Source: Acetofilamentum sp. (GTDB lineage: Bacteria > Hydrothermota > 32-111). Taken from it: a stretch of 60,242 nt of DNA. Position 1 is the stretch's first letter; every line of letters starts with the position of its first letter. The position numbers and the translations under genes are program-made. The stretch spans positions 1 through 60,242 of the forward strand of contig DYMB01000009.1 of NCBI GenBank assembly GCA_020721805.1. The letters are read 5' to 3'. Of this stretch, positions 37,077 through 45,886 are shown in pieces. The notes beneath the pieces were generated by a model that was not told where the DNA came from, made no database searches, and saw only the letters and a program-made list of their open reading frames with translations.

Positions 37077-37104
37077 TTGACAACAAATATTAATGAAGTA
37101 TAAT
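37077..37104 (+). promoter_or_regulatory. Promoter of the polysaccharide operon
   Basis: Perfect boxes TTGACA (37077-37082) and TATAAT (37099-37104) with a 16-base spacer. The first gene's ATG follows after 8 bases. Confidence 0.85.
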
Positions 37105-37112
37105 AAAATCTT

Positions 37113-38153
37113 ATGATTTTATTTGTTGTTATCTTTTTTTTCTCATTCTTGATATCCATAATATTAACAAATGGAATAAAACAGTTATCACTTAGTTATG
37201 GTTTTCATGATGTTCCCGATAATGATAGAAAGGTTCATACCATTGACATTCCAACTCTTGGCGGAATAGCAATTTTTTTAAGTTTATGGGGGACAATCGT
37301 TCTACTTGATGCTATGGGTATAAGTTATTTTGAAAAAATAATTTTCAGAATATTTTTTGTATCCCTCTTTTTTGTTTTTGTGGGTATATTTGACGATGTT
37401 AAAGGTGTATCGGCAAAATTAAAACTCTTTGTTCAACTCTTTTCAGGTTTTTTGTTCTTTTTATGGAATAAAAATGATATGGCTATAATATATGGAAATA
37501 TAATTTTAACAAACACTATACTAACGATTGTTTCAGGATTATTTTTTGCAATGATAATTAACGGGATCAATTTTATCGATGGTTTGGATGGTCTCTGTAC
37601 AGGAATTTCAATAATACTCTCTATTCCACTTTTGATATTCTCCCTTGTAATTGGAAAAAATTATGTTTTTTTCATAATTCTTTCTCTTATGGGAGCACTC
37701 TTTGGTTTTTTAATTTTCAATTTTTATCCAGCAAAAATTTTTATGGGTGATACAGGGAGTCTTTTTCTTGGTTCACTTTTTGCGATGTTGATAATGATTT
37801 TGATGTATCATATACCAGAGAACTGGTTTTCCTTTGTAATATTGATAACTTATCCTATTCTCGATCTCGTTCTTGCAGTATCAAGAAGGATTTTGTTAAG
37901 AAAAAACATTTTTTCAGCAGATAGGTTTCATATTCATCATATAATAAAAAAGGATGATACAACTCATATAAGATCTGTTTTAATTATCTATCTTTTGAAC
38001 ATATTTTTTGCTTCCATTTCCATTTTGACTTTTTTTGTTCCGTTAAAAGGTTTCTATATTGTATATTTTATATCTCTATTTTTACTCTTTGTTTATTTTT
38101 TGAAGGAAATGTTGAAAAGTGTAAGGGAAAAAAGGAAGGAGAATGGTTTTTAA
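37113..38153 (+). CDS. Undecaprenyl-phosphate sugar-1-phosphate transferase (WecA/TagO-like)
   Basis: A 346-residue membrane protein with about ten spans. Cytoplasmic motifs are RKVHTIDIPTLGG, FVGIFDDVKG (Asp pair), NGINFIDGLDGL and FYPAKIFMGDTGSLFLG. The family loads GlcNAc-1-phosphate or a related sugar onto undecaprenyl phosphate to start polymer synthesis. It heads the operon and appears leaderless. Similarity to MraY is weaker than to WecA because of the HIHH-containing loop near residue 275. Confidence 0.9.
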   Translation: MILFVVIFFFSFLISIILTNGIKQLSLSYGFHDVPDNDRKVHTIDIPTLGGIAIFLSLWGTIVLLDAMGISYFEKIIFRIFFVSLFFVFVGIFDDVKGVSAKLKLFVQLFSGFLFFLWNKNDMAIIYGNIILTNTILTIVSGLFFAMIINGINFIDGLDGLCTGISIILSIPLLIFSLVIGKNYVFFIILSLMGALFGFLIFNFYPAKIFMGDTGSLFLGSLFAMLIMILMYHIPENWFSFVILITYPILDLVLAVSRRILLRKNIFSADRFHIHHIIKKDDTTHIRSVLIIYLLNIFFASISILTFFVPLKGFYIVYFISLFLLFVYFLKEMLKSVREKRKENGF

Positions 38154-39525
38154 AAAGTTAACGAATACAAAAAATATTTATATACTGTCCTCTGATATAT
38201 TGGTAACAATAATCTCATTCTGGATATCTTTTTTTTTGAGATCCAGGATTGTCTGGAAAAATGAGAATTTCAGATATAATTCCCAATATTACAATATCAT
38301 TTTTATTTTTATTCTTCTGATATGGTTTTTACTTTACTCAAAAAAATCTTCAGATGATACGTTTAAAGAAAAATATTTTAGAAACGATTTTTTTGAAATA
38401 ATAGTTAACAATTTTTATGCTTCACTCTTCATTTTCACTTTTATCTTTCTAATAAAAGGTTTTATAATTTCAAGGGTATTTCTTGTTTTGTTTATTTTAT
38501 TGAATACTATATTCTTGTTGATAGAAAGAAGAATTTTTTATGATATAAGACTTAAAAATATTAGAAAAGGAAAAAATGTTATAAAGATCATCTTAATAGG
38601 AGAAGGAAGAAGATTTGAAGAATTTGAAGAGAAGATAAAAAAAAATCCAGACTGGGGAATAACCATAGTTAAAAGGATAAAGAGTGAAAATTTTGATAAA
38701 AATGAGATAGAAAATATAAAGAGTATACCTGTGGATGGTATAGTCATTATTGACGAAAAAGAGAATTTTGAGGGGATGACCGAGCAGGTCACAAAACTTG
38801 TTGAGAGTGGAATAAATATTTTTTTTGAATTGGATCATTTATTCAATTTAAAAAAATTTTTTTTAAACATTGAAAAATATAAAGAGTTCAACTTTTTAGA
38901 ACTGGCATCTATAAAAAGAGAAGATTATCAAAAACTTCAATTAAAATACTTTTTAGACAGGATATTTGCCATAATTTTTTTGATACTCCTATCACCCATT
39001 TTTTTTATAATCTCAATTGTTATCCTTTTGCTAAATGGCAAACCAGTTTTTTTTGTGCAGGAAAGAGTTGGGCTAAATGGCAGGACATTTAAAATGTTTA
39101 AATTTAGAACGATGGAGAAGGATGCCGAGAATAAAAAAATACTTTTAAAACAGAAAAACCAAATGAAGGGACCAGTTTTTAAAATAATGAACGATCCAAG
39201 GATCACCCCTTTTGGAAAGTTTTTAAGAAAATATAGTCTTGATGAGTTACCACAGATAATCAACATACTAAAGGGAGAAATGAGTTTTGTTGGTCCTCGA
39301 CCACCACTTGTCAACGAGGTTAAAGAATATGATTTCTGGCATAGAAGAAGACTCTCCTTCAAACCAGGGTTAACCTGTTTATGGCAAATTTCAGGTAGAA
39401 ACGAAATCGATTTTGAAGAATGGATGAAAAAAGATTTAGAATATATAGACAACTGGTCTCTGCTTTATGATATGTTGATAATTTTAAAAACTATACCTGT
39501 TATATTAAAGGGAAATGGCTGGTAA
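38143..39525 (+). CDS. Polyprenyl glycosylphosphotransferase (WbaP/WcaJ-like)
   Basis: A 460-residue protein: about four N-terminal membrane spans, a central domain (145-240), then a membrane-dipping helix and the phospho-glycosyl transferase core. Core motifs are FFVQERVGLNGRTFKMFKFR, DELPQIINILKGEMSFVGPRP and RLSFKPGLTCLWQISGRN. It transfers a sugar-1-phosphate to a polyprenyl carrier. It overlaps the WecA-like gene by 11 bases; two different initiating transferases in a row suggest more than one glycan or a choice of first sugar. Confidence 0.92.
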   Translation: MVFKKLTNTKNIYILSSDILVTIISFWISFFLRSRIVWKNENFRYNSQYYNIIFIFILLIWFLLYSKKSSDDTFKEKYFRNDFFEIIVNNFYASLFIFTFIFLIKGFIISRVFLVLFILLNTIFLLIERRIFYDIRLKNIRKGKNVIKIILIGEGRRFEEFEEKIKKNPDWGITIVKRIKSENFDKNEIENIKSIPVDGIVIIDEKENFEGMTEQVTKLVESGINIFFELDHLFNLKKFFLNIEKYKEFNFLELASIKREDYQKLQLKYFLDRIFAIIFLILLSPIFFIISIVILLLNGKPVFFVQERVGLNGRTFKMFKFRTMEKDAENKKILLKQKNQMKGPVFKIMNDPRITPFGKFLRKYSLDELPQIINILKGEMSFVGPRPPLVNEVKEYDFWHRRRLSFKPGLTCLWQISGRNEIDFEEWMKKDLEYIDNWSLLYDMLIILKTIPVILKGNGW

Positions 39526-40987
39526 AAAAATTTTTTTGATTTTAATAACTATTTTATTTATAAAAATTTTTCCAGTTGAGTTGATATTTGATACTGATTT
39601 AGAATATGAATTGATAAAGAGATTATATTACGATGGTATTTTGAATATGGATATAAAAACTACCCCGATAAGAAGTGATAAACTTTTATATCAGTTAAAA
39701 ATGATAAAAAGAAAGAAAATTATGAACGGAGAAGATTCTTTGATTATAGAAAACCTGATTCAAAGATATGAAAAGAAAAGACAAAAAGTTTATTTTCATT
39801 TTGATATACAAAAAATGATAGATAAAAAATTTTTTTCGGATACAACAAATTTTTATGACTCGCTTATCAGTTATACCAACCTCAGTATAAGAAATTTTGA
39901 TGATAACATTTTATATAACATCTCATTTGATATATTTTATCCTTTTTTGGAAAGAGATTCAACCTTTTATAGAATGAAAGATTGGGAAAAAATTGGAAGT
40001 GATTTTAACAACACTTTCATAGGATATTCAAAGAATAACTATCAAATTTTATTTGGAAGGATGAAACCATCCTGGGGAGGCGGATTTTATGATAACATCT
40101 ATTTTTCAAAGGATATGCTACCACTTGATGGCATCCTTTATGAACATAATTTTGGTTTTATAAAATTTTATTATTTTAGTGCCTATATGACACCATACTA
40201 TTTAAAAGATAAAAAAAGAACAGATAACACCTTTATGTCAACTCACAGGTTAAAAATAGATTTACCATACAATCTAAGTTTTTCTTTTAAGGAGATGATG
40301 TTGTATATGTCAAATCTTCCGCAGTTGCAATACCTGAATCCTTTTATTTTATACTATATAGTTCAAAACAATTCATATTCCGATGATAACATAATATGGA
40401 GTTTTGATGCTTCTCTAAACAATTTAAGGGGCTTTTCATTTTATACGGAACTTTTTATAGACGATTTTCAATACCAACCTGAATTTAAATATGTCCCAAA
40501 TAAATATGGATTTCTTTTTTCTACCACCTATGTACCCAAGAATTTTAAAAAAATTTTTTTTGGGTTCGAATACTGTATGATAAACACATATACTGGAACA
40601 CATGAAATTAAAAGGCTTTCCTATGCCTACTATGATAGACCTATGTCCTATTTTTTTGGAACAGATGGTGATTTTTCATATTTTCTGATAAAGTATATGT
40701 TTAACAAAACAAACAGTATTGGATATTCCGTTTCGCTTTTGAGAAAAGGCTCAAGAGGGCTTTATGATTCCTGGGAAAGTGAGATGCCACAGACTCAACC
40801 TCCCTTTCCATCTGGAAGAGTAGAGATAAATTTAAAAAATGAAATTGATTTTTATATTGAATTTATGAAAAACATATTTTTTGTTGATGTTCGAATTTAT
40901 CATCGTAAAATAAAAAATTATGAAAATATTTTAAACAACGATTTAAACATTCTGGGATTAAACTTTAAAATTGGAGTAAACATATGA
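39515..40987 (+). CDS. Wzi-like outer-membrane beta-barrel (capsule attachment candidate)
   Basis: A 490-residue protein with an N-terminal signal, a short alpha region, then a long beta-barrel. SKDMLPLDGILYEHNFG and QYLNPFILYYIVQNN are like segments in the Wzi capsule-assembly family, whose members anchor polysaccharide at the cell surface. It sits between the initiating transferase and sugar-nucleotide genes. The Wzi call comes from these segments plus context and is moderate. Confidence 0.65.
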   Translation: MAGKKIFLILITILFIKIFPVELIFDTDLEYELIKRLYYDGILNMDIKTTPIRSDKLLYQLKMIKRKKIMNGEDSLIIENLIQRYEKKRQKVYFHFDIQKMIDKKFFSDTTNFYDSLISYTNLSIRNFDDNILYNISFDIFYPFLERDSTFYRMKDWEKIGSDFNNTFIGYSKNNYQILFGRMKPSWGGGFYDNIYFSKDMLPLDGILYEHNFGFIKFYYFSAYMTPYYLKDKKRTDNTFMSTHRLKIDLPYNLSFSFKEMMLYMSNLPQLQYLNPFILYYIVQNNSYSDDNIIWSFDASLNNLRGFSFYTELFIDDFQYQPEFKYVPNKYGFLFSTTYVPKNFKKIFFGFEYCMINTYTGTHEIKRLSYAYYDRPMSYFFGTDGDFSYFLIKYMFNKTNSIGYSVSLLRKGSRGLYDSWESEMPQTQPPFPSGRVEINLKNEIDFYIEFMKNIFFVDVRIYHRKIKNYENILNNDLNILGLNFKIGVNI

Positions 40988-41913
40988 GATGTCTTGTCAC
41001 GGGTGGAGCTGGTTTTATAGGTTCAAATCTTGTTGATAAACTTGTTGGGATGGGTGAAGATGTTTATGTGGTTGATGATCTTTCTTCGGGAGTTGAATCA
41101 AATATAAATAAAAAAGCAAAATTTTTTAAATGTGATATATCTAAAAAGGAAGATCTTAAAAGAGTCTTTGAAAAAGTAAAACCTGAAATCTTATTTCATC
41201 TTGCTGCACAGATAGATGTCAGAGTATCAACAATTATACCCGAAAGGGATGCTGATATTAACATAATAGGGACTATAAATATTTTGGATCTGATGCGAGA
41301 GTTTAAAACAAAAAAGATAATTTTTTCATCATCGGGAGGGGCAATATATGGAGAGGTAAAAAAACCTGTAAATGAAAATTACAAAAAGGAACCAAAATCA
41401 TGTTATGGTGTTTCAAAATATGCTGGAGAATTTTACATAAGATTTTTTAGCGAAAACTATGGTTTTGATTATACTATTTTAAGATATGGAAATGTCTATG
41501 GAGAGAAACAATCAACAAAAGGTGAAGCCGGTGTTGTTGCGATCTTTATAAACAGAATGTTGAATAATAGAGAGTGCGTTTTATATGGATTTGGAAGAAT
41601 GTATAGAGATTATGTTTATGTTAAGGATATAGTAAAGGCAAATATTTTATCCATAAAAAAGGGAAAGAATAAGATTTATAATGTTGGAACAGGAAGAGGT
41701 GTTTCAGTTCTTGAAGTCTTTAAAACAATAAAAAACTATTTTCCAGAATACGATATAAAACCAAAGTTTGAAGAAAAAAGGAGAGGAGAAATTATAAAGA
41801 GTCTTCTTGATGGTAATTTAATAAAAAAAGATTATAAAATAGATTTTACGCCGTTTGATAGAGGTATAGAGAATACGGTTAAATATTTTAAGGAGATTTA
41901 TAAAAATGGATGA
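40984..41913 (+). CDS. NAD-dependent sugar epimerase/dehydratase (GalE-like SDR)
   Basis: A 309-residue extended short-chain dehydrogenase with VTGGAGFIGSNLVDKL (NAD loop), LAAQIDVRVS, SSSGGAIYG and catalytic YGVSK (Tyr and Lys). It would epimerise a UDP-sugar at C4. UDP-GlcNAc or UDP-glucose are both possible. It is followed by the WbpD/WbpE-like pair. Confidence 0.88.
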   Translation: MRCLVTGGAGFIGSNLVDKLVGMGEDVYVVDDLSSGVESNINKKAKFFKCDISKKEDLKRVFEKVKPEILFHLAAQIDVRVSTIIPERDADINIIGTINILDLMREFKTKKIIFSSSGGAIYGEVKKPVNENYKKEPKSCYGVSKYAGEFYIRFFSENYGFDYTILRYGNVYGEKQSTKGEAGVVAIFINRMLNNRECVLYGFGRMYRDYVYVKDIVKANILSIKKGKNKIYNVGTGRGVSVLEVFKTIKNYFPEYDIKPKFEEKRRGEIIKSLLDGNLIKKDYKIDFTPFDRGIENTVKYFKEIYKNG

Positions 41914-42514
41914 AAGAAAATATTTTGTTCATGAGTCCTCTTATGTTGATGAGGGTGCTCAGATAGGTGAAGGAACCAGGATCTGGCATTTTTCACATAT
42001 TATGTCTGGAGCGATCATTGGGAAGAATTGCACGATTGGGCAATCCGTAACAGTTGAAAACAGAGCTGTTGTTGGAAATCGGGTAAAGATCCAGAACAAT
42101 GTTTCGGTTTATGGAATGGTTGAAATAGAGGATGATGTTTTTCTTGGCCCATCGATGGTTTTTACAAACGATCTGAATCCCCGTGCACTCTATCCAAAAA
42201 ATGGTAATTGGATACCAACAAAGGTAAAAAGAGGAGCTTCGATAGGAGCCAATGCAACGATAGTTTGTGGTGTAACGATAGGGAAATGGGCTTTTGTTGG
42301 TGCGGGATCTGTTGTTACAAGGGATGTTCCAGATTATGCGCTCGTTGTTGGAAATCCAGCAAAAATTATAGGTTATATGTGTGAATGTGGATTCAAGATG
42401 AGAAACATAAAATATCCTGTAGAGGAAGAGAGAGATTATACCTGTCATAATTGTGGTAAAAGATATAAAATAACTTTTACGGGGGTTTTTTTAAATGAAA
42501 GTGAAGATGCTTGA
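41906..42514 (+). CDS. WbpD-like sugar N-acetyltransferase with C-terminal zinc ribbon
   Basis: A 202-residue left-handed beta-helix protein made of hexapeptide repeats (GAIIGKNCTIGQSVTVENRA, GASIGANATIVCGVTIGKW) and ending in a Cys pair module (CECG and CHNCGKRYK). Such enzymes acetylate the 3-amino group of UDP-2,3-diamino sugars made by a WbpE-like aminotransferase, which is the next gene. Overlap with both neighbours is 8-20 bases. Confidence 0.88.
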   Translation: MDERKYFVHESSYVDEGAQIGEGTRIWHFSHIMSGAIIGKNCTIGQSVTVENRAVVGNRVKIQNNVSVYGMVEIEDDVFLGPSMVFTNDLNPRALYPKNGNWIPTKVKRGASIGANATIVCGVTIGKWAFVGAGSVVTRDVPDYALVVGNPAKIIGYMCECGFKMRNIKYPVEEERDYTCHNCGKRYKITFTGVFLNESEDA

Positions 42515-43598
42515 TCTATCAAGAGAGTACAAAAAATATAGAAAAGAGTATATTGAAGCGGTAGAAAGAGTGTTTGATAGAGGAGATTTTATCCTTGGAG
42601 AGGATGTTAAGAATGTTGAAAGAATCGTCGCAGATTATGTTGGGGTAAAGTATGGAATTGGAGTTGGAAATGGAACCGATGCACTTTTATTATCACTTAT
42701 GGCTTGTGGGGTTGGAGAGAATGATGAGGTTATAACTACACCCTTTACATTTTTTGCAACCGTTGAGGTTATATTGCAACTGAGGGCTATACCCGTTTTT
42801 GTAGATATTTCACTTGAAGATTTCAATATTGATACAGATCTTATCGAAGAAAAGATAACCACAAAAACCAAAGCGATAATTCCAGTTCATATTTTTGGAT
42901 ATCCTGTGAACATGGAAAGGATTATGAATCTTGCAAACAAATACAATCTTGTTGTTATAGAAGATTGTGCCCAGGCTATAGGTGCAAAGATTAAAGAAAA
43001 AAAGTGTGGGAGTTTTGGTTCCACCGGAACATTCAGTTTCTTTCCAACAAAAAATATAGGATGTGCTGGAGATGGAGGAATGGTTGTTACGGATTCTGAA
43101 GATGTTTACAAAAAAATAAGATCTTTAAGGGTTCATGGCTCCAGTCAAAAATATATACACGATGATATAGGTTTAAATTCAAGACTTGATACAATACAGG
43201 CTGCATTGATTTTAGAGAAATTAAAAAGGATAGAAGAGATAAATGAGAAAAGAAGAATCAATGCACAGTTTTACAATAAAATGTTAACTGATAAAGTTAA
43301 GAAGCCATCGGAGAAAAAAGGATACCATCACATATATCACCAATACTCTATTCTTGCAGAAAGAAGGGATGAATTGAAAGAATATTTGAAATCAAAAGGT
43401 GTTGATAGTGTCATCTACTATCCTTTACCAATGCATAAGCAAAATGTGGTTCAAAAAATTTTGAAAAAAGAATACTCTTTACCCGTTTGTGAAAATGTCT
43501 CAAAAAAAATATTATCACTTCCGATATACCCTGAACTTGAGGATGAGGAAAAGGAATATGTAGTTGAAAAGATAAACGAATTCTATGATAGATCTTGA
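42495..43598 (+). CDS. DegT/DnrJ/EryC1-type sugar aminotransferase (WbpE-like)
   Basis: A 367-residue PLP enzyme. YGIGVGNGTDALLLSL, TTPFTFFATVEVI, VIEDCAQAIGA and FSFFPTKNIGCAGDGGMV are visible; the Lys of PTKNIG forms the PLP aldimine. It converts a 3-keto UDP-sugar to the 3-amino form. The dehydrogenase and oxidase steps (WbpA/WbpB) that would precede it are absent from the window, so the pathway is incomplete here. Confidence 0.9.
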   Translation: MKVKMLDLSREYKKYRKEYIEAVERVFDRGDFILGEDVKNVERIVADYVGVKYGIGVGNGTDALLLSLMACGVGENDEVITTPFTFFATVEVILQLRAIPVFVDISLEDFNIDTDLIEEKITTKTKAIIPVHIFGYPVNMERIMNLANKYNLVVIEDCAQAIGAKIKEKKCGSFGSTGTFSFFPTKNIGCAGDGGMVVTDSEDVYKKIRSLRVHGSSQKYIHDDIGLNSRLDTIQAALILEKLKRIEEINEKRRINAQFYNKMLTDKVKKPSEKKGYHHIYHQYSILAERRDELKEYLKSKGVDSVIYYPLPMHKQNVVQKILKKEYSLPVCENVSKKILSLPIYPELEDEEKEYVVEKINEFYDRS

Positions 43599-45189
43599 AA
43601 AACTTCCAGATGAAACTGGTGTATATATTTTTAAAAACGATGAAGGACAGATTCTATACATAGGAAAAGCCAATTCTATAAAAAAAAGAGTAAAACAATA
43701 TTTTTTTGAACAGGACAAAAGGATACAGATCCCTTTTATTAAAAATGAAGTTACAATCGTTGAATATATTTTAACGAAAGATGAGAAAAACGCATTGTTT
43801 CTGGAATTCAAACTTATAAATAGATTCAAACCAAAATATAATGTTAAATTAAAAGATTCGAACTCCTATCCATATATAAAAATAACCGATGAAAAATATC
43901 CGGTTCTGACCATTTCATATAAAATAGAGGATGGAATATTTTTTGGACCTTTTTCAAAGGGAGTCTATGTTAAAAACATTATAGAAACTTTAAGTAAAAT
44001 CTTTTTGTTGAAAAGATGCAAAGAAAAAAATCCAAAAAGATTGTGTGTGGAATATCAAATGGGAAACTGTTGTGGTGTCTGTCAACTTGAGGAAGAACAG
44101 AGGCTCTATAAACAAAAGATTAAAAGCATAGAAGAGATTTTAAATGGCGGAACAAAAAAATTGGTGGAGTTTTTAAAAAAGATGATGGAAGAATATTCCC
44201 AAAAAGAGGAATATGAAAGAGCGGCATTTGTCAGGGATAGTATAGAGTTCATTAAAAACGAATTGAAGAAGGGAAAAAAATTAACTTTAAAATTTAAAAA
44301 CAGGGATATAGTTTCTTTCTCGTTTGATAAGAACAAGGGTAGTTTTTCAATAGTTAAAATAAGGGAAAACTATATATTTGATATTATAACCAAAAAGTTT
44401 ATTTTCAACAAAAAAATGCCTTTGGAGAATATAGTGGTCGATCTTCTTCTTGATTATTATCAGATGACAAACGATTTTGATTTTAAATCTCTAATTATCG
44501 ACCAAAAGATAAACGATGAGAATTTTATAGAGTTTTTTAAAAAGAAAGAGATAAAAGTTTTAAATATAGAGAATAGTACGATTGACAGAGAACCCTATAT
44601 GATAGCGAAGGAAAATTCTGATAATGAACTTTATAAATTTATTAAAAAAGAATATGTTCCATCAAGTATTATCGAGTTGAAGAATCAATTGAGATTAGAT
44701 ATTATACCAAAAAAAATAATAGGTATTGATATTTCACATTTTTCAGGCGGATGGACAAGCGGTGCTGTTGTCTTTTTTGAATATAATAAACCAAAAAAGA
44801 GTTATTACAGATTCTATAATCTGGATTGGATAAAAAATGATGATTATCTTTCAATAAAGGAAATTTTTAAAAGATATCTTGAAAAATATGATGTGGATCT
44901 GGCGATAATTGATGGTGGTTTTGGTCAACTCAATGTTGCATGTGATGTTTTAAAAGAGATGAATAAAAAAATAAAAATTATATCCTTTGCTAAAAAGACA
45001 AAAACCATTTTTCTTCCAGATGGTAAAAATATTCAACCTGAGATAAGGGGAGGAACATATTTTCTAATAAAATCTGTTTTAAACGAGGCACACAGATTTG
45101 CCAATAAGTTAAGAAAAATCAAGATGAAAAAAATGGAGGTTAAGAAGAGTGGAAAAGAATGTATCGTTAAAGATAAAAAATCTTGTTAA
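43585..45189 (+). CDS. uvrC: Excinuclease ABC subunit C lacking the C-terminal HhH domain
   Basis: A 534-residue UvrC, about 60-70 shorter than usual. It has the GIY-YIG domain (TGVYIFKND, GKANSIKKRVKQYF), the cysteine cluster (CKEKNPKRLC...CCGVC), the UVR/UvrB-contact motif near residue 200 and the RNase H-like nuclease with IGIDISHFSGG, NDDYLSI, AIIDGGFGQL and EAHRFA. All catalytic residues are present. The tandem helix-hairpin-helix that normally follows EAHRF is missing; the frame ends 25 residues later. The GTG of the next gene begins 41 bases before the uvrC stop. Confidence 0.9.
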   Translation: MIDLEKLPDETGVYIFKNDEGQILYIGKANSIKKRVKQYFFEQDKRIQIPFIKNEVTIVEYILTKDEKNALFLEFKLINRFKPKYNVKLKDSNSYPYIKITDEKYPVLTISYKIEDGIFFGPFSKGVYVKNIIETLSKIFLLKRCKEKNPKRLCVEYQMGNCCGVCQLEEEQRLYKQKIKSIEEILNGGTKKLVEFLKKMMEEYSQKEEYERAAFVRDSIEFIKNELKKGKKLTLKFKNRDIVSFSFDKNKGSFSIVKIRENYIFDIITKKFIFNKKMPLENIVVDLLLDYYQMTNDFDFKSLIIDQKINDENFIEFFKKKEIKVLNIENSTIDREPYMIAKENSDNELYKFIKKEYVPSSIIELKNQLRLDIIPKKIIGIDISHFSGGWTSGAVVFFEYNKPKKSYYRFYNLDWIKNDDYLSIKEIFKRYLEKYDVDLAIIDGGFGQLNVACDVLKEMNKKIKIISFAKKTKTIFLPDGKNIQPEIRGGTYFLIKSVLNEAHRFANKLRKIKMKKMEVKKSGKECIVKDKKSC

Positions 45190-45886
45190 GATGTATGGGA
45201 AAAAAGTAGCGGTTAACGATATAAGCCTTGAACTTAAAGGTGGTGACATTTTTGGTTTCATTGGTCCAAATGGAGCAGGAAAAACGACTACTATAAAATG
45301 TATAGCAGGATTACTCGATTTTGAGAAAGGCTCTATCTCTATAAATGGAATGGATAATAAAAAATTTGATGTGAACCTTAAAAGAAGTTTTGGATATATA
45401 CCTGATACACCATATCTTTACGACAAATTAACAGGAAGAGAGTTTTTATTTTTTGTTGGAAGATTGTATGGAATGGAGAAAGAAGAGATAGAAAAAAGGA
45501 TAGATGAATTTTCGAAAAAACTTGAATTCAAAGATTATATGGATTTAAAAACTGAAGAGTACTCTCACGGGATGAAACAGAGGATCATAATCACAAGTTG
45601 TTTCTTACATTCGCCTGATATCTTTCTTATAGATGAGCCTCTTGTTGGTCTTGATCCAAAAAGTTCAAGAATAGTAAAAGATCTTTTCAAAGAGTTTTCA
45701 AAAACCAATAGAATCCTTTTTATATCAACACACACTCTTTCTCTTGCAGAGGAGATATGTAATAAAATTGGAATAATGGATAAAGGTAAACTTGTTTATT
45801 TTGGTTCGATAGAAAATCTAAAGGAAAATTTAAAAAAGTCAAATCTTGAAGAGTTGTTCTTGGAGATAACAAAAGATGGTTTATGA
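45149..45886 (+). CDS. ABC transporter ATP-binding protein (ABC-2 exporter type)
   Basis: A 245-residue ATPase: Walker A GPNGAGKTT, signature YSHGMKQR, Walker B IFLIDEPLVGLD and switch His in STHTL. It begins with GTG, preceded by GGAGG 8 bases upstream, inside the end of uvrC. It energises the permease encoded next. Confidence 0.92.
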   Translation: MEKNVSLKIKNLVKMYGKKVAVNDISLELKGGDIFGFIGPNGAGKTTTIKCIAGLLDFEKGSISINGMDNKKFDVNLKRSFGYIPDTPYLYDKLTGREFLFFVGRLYGMEKEEIEKRIDEFSKKLEFKDYMDLKTEEYSHGMKQRIIITSCFLHSPDIFLIDEPLVGLDPKSSRIVKDLFKEFSKTNRILFISTHTLSLAEEICNKIGIMDKGKLVYFGSIENLKENLKKSNLEELFLEITKDGL

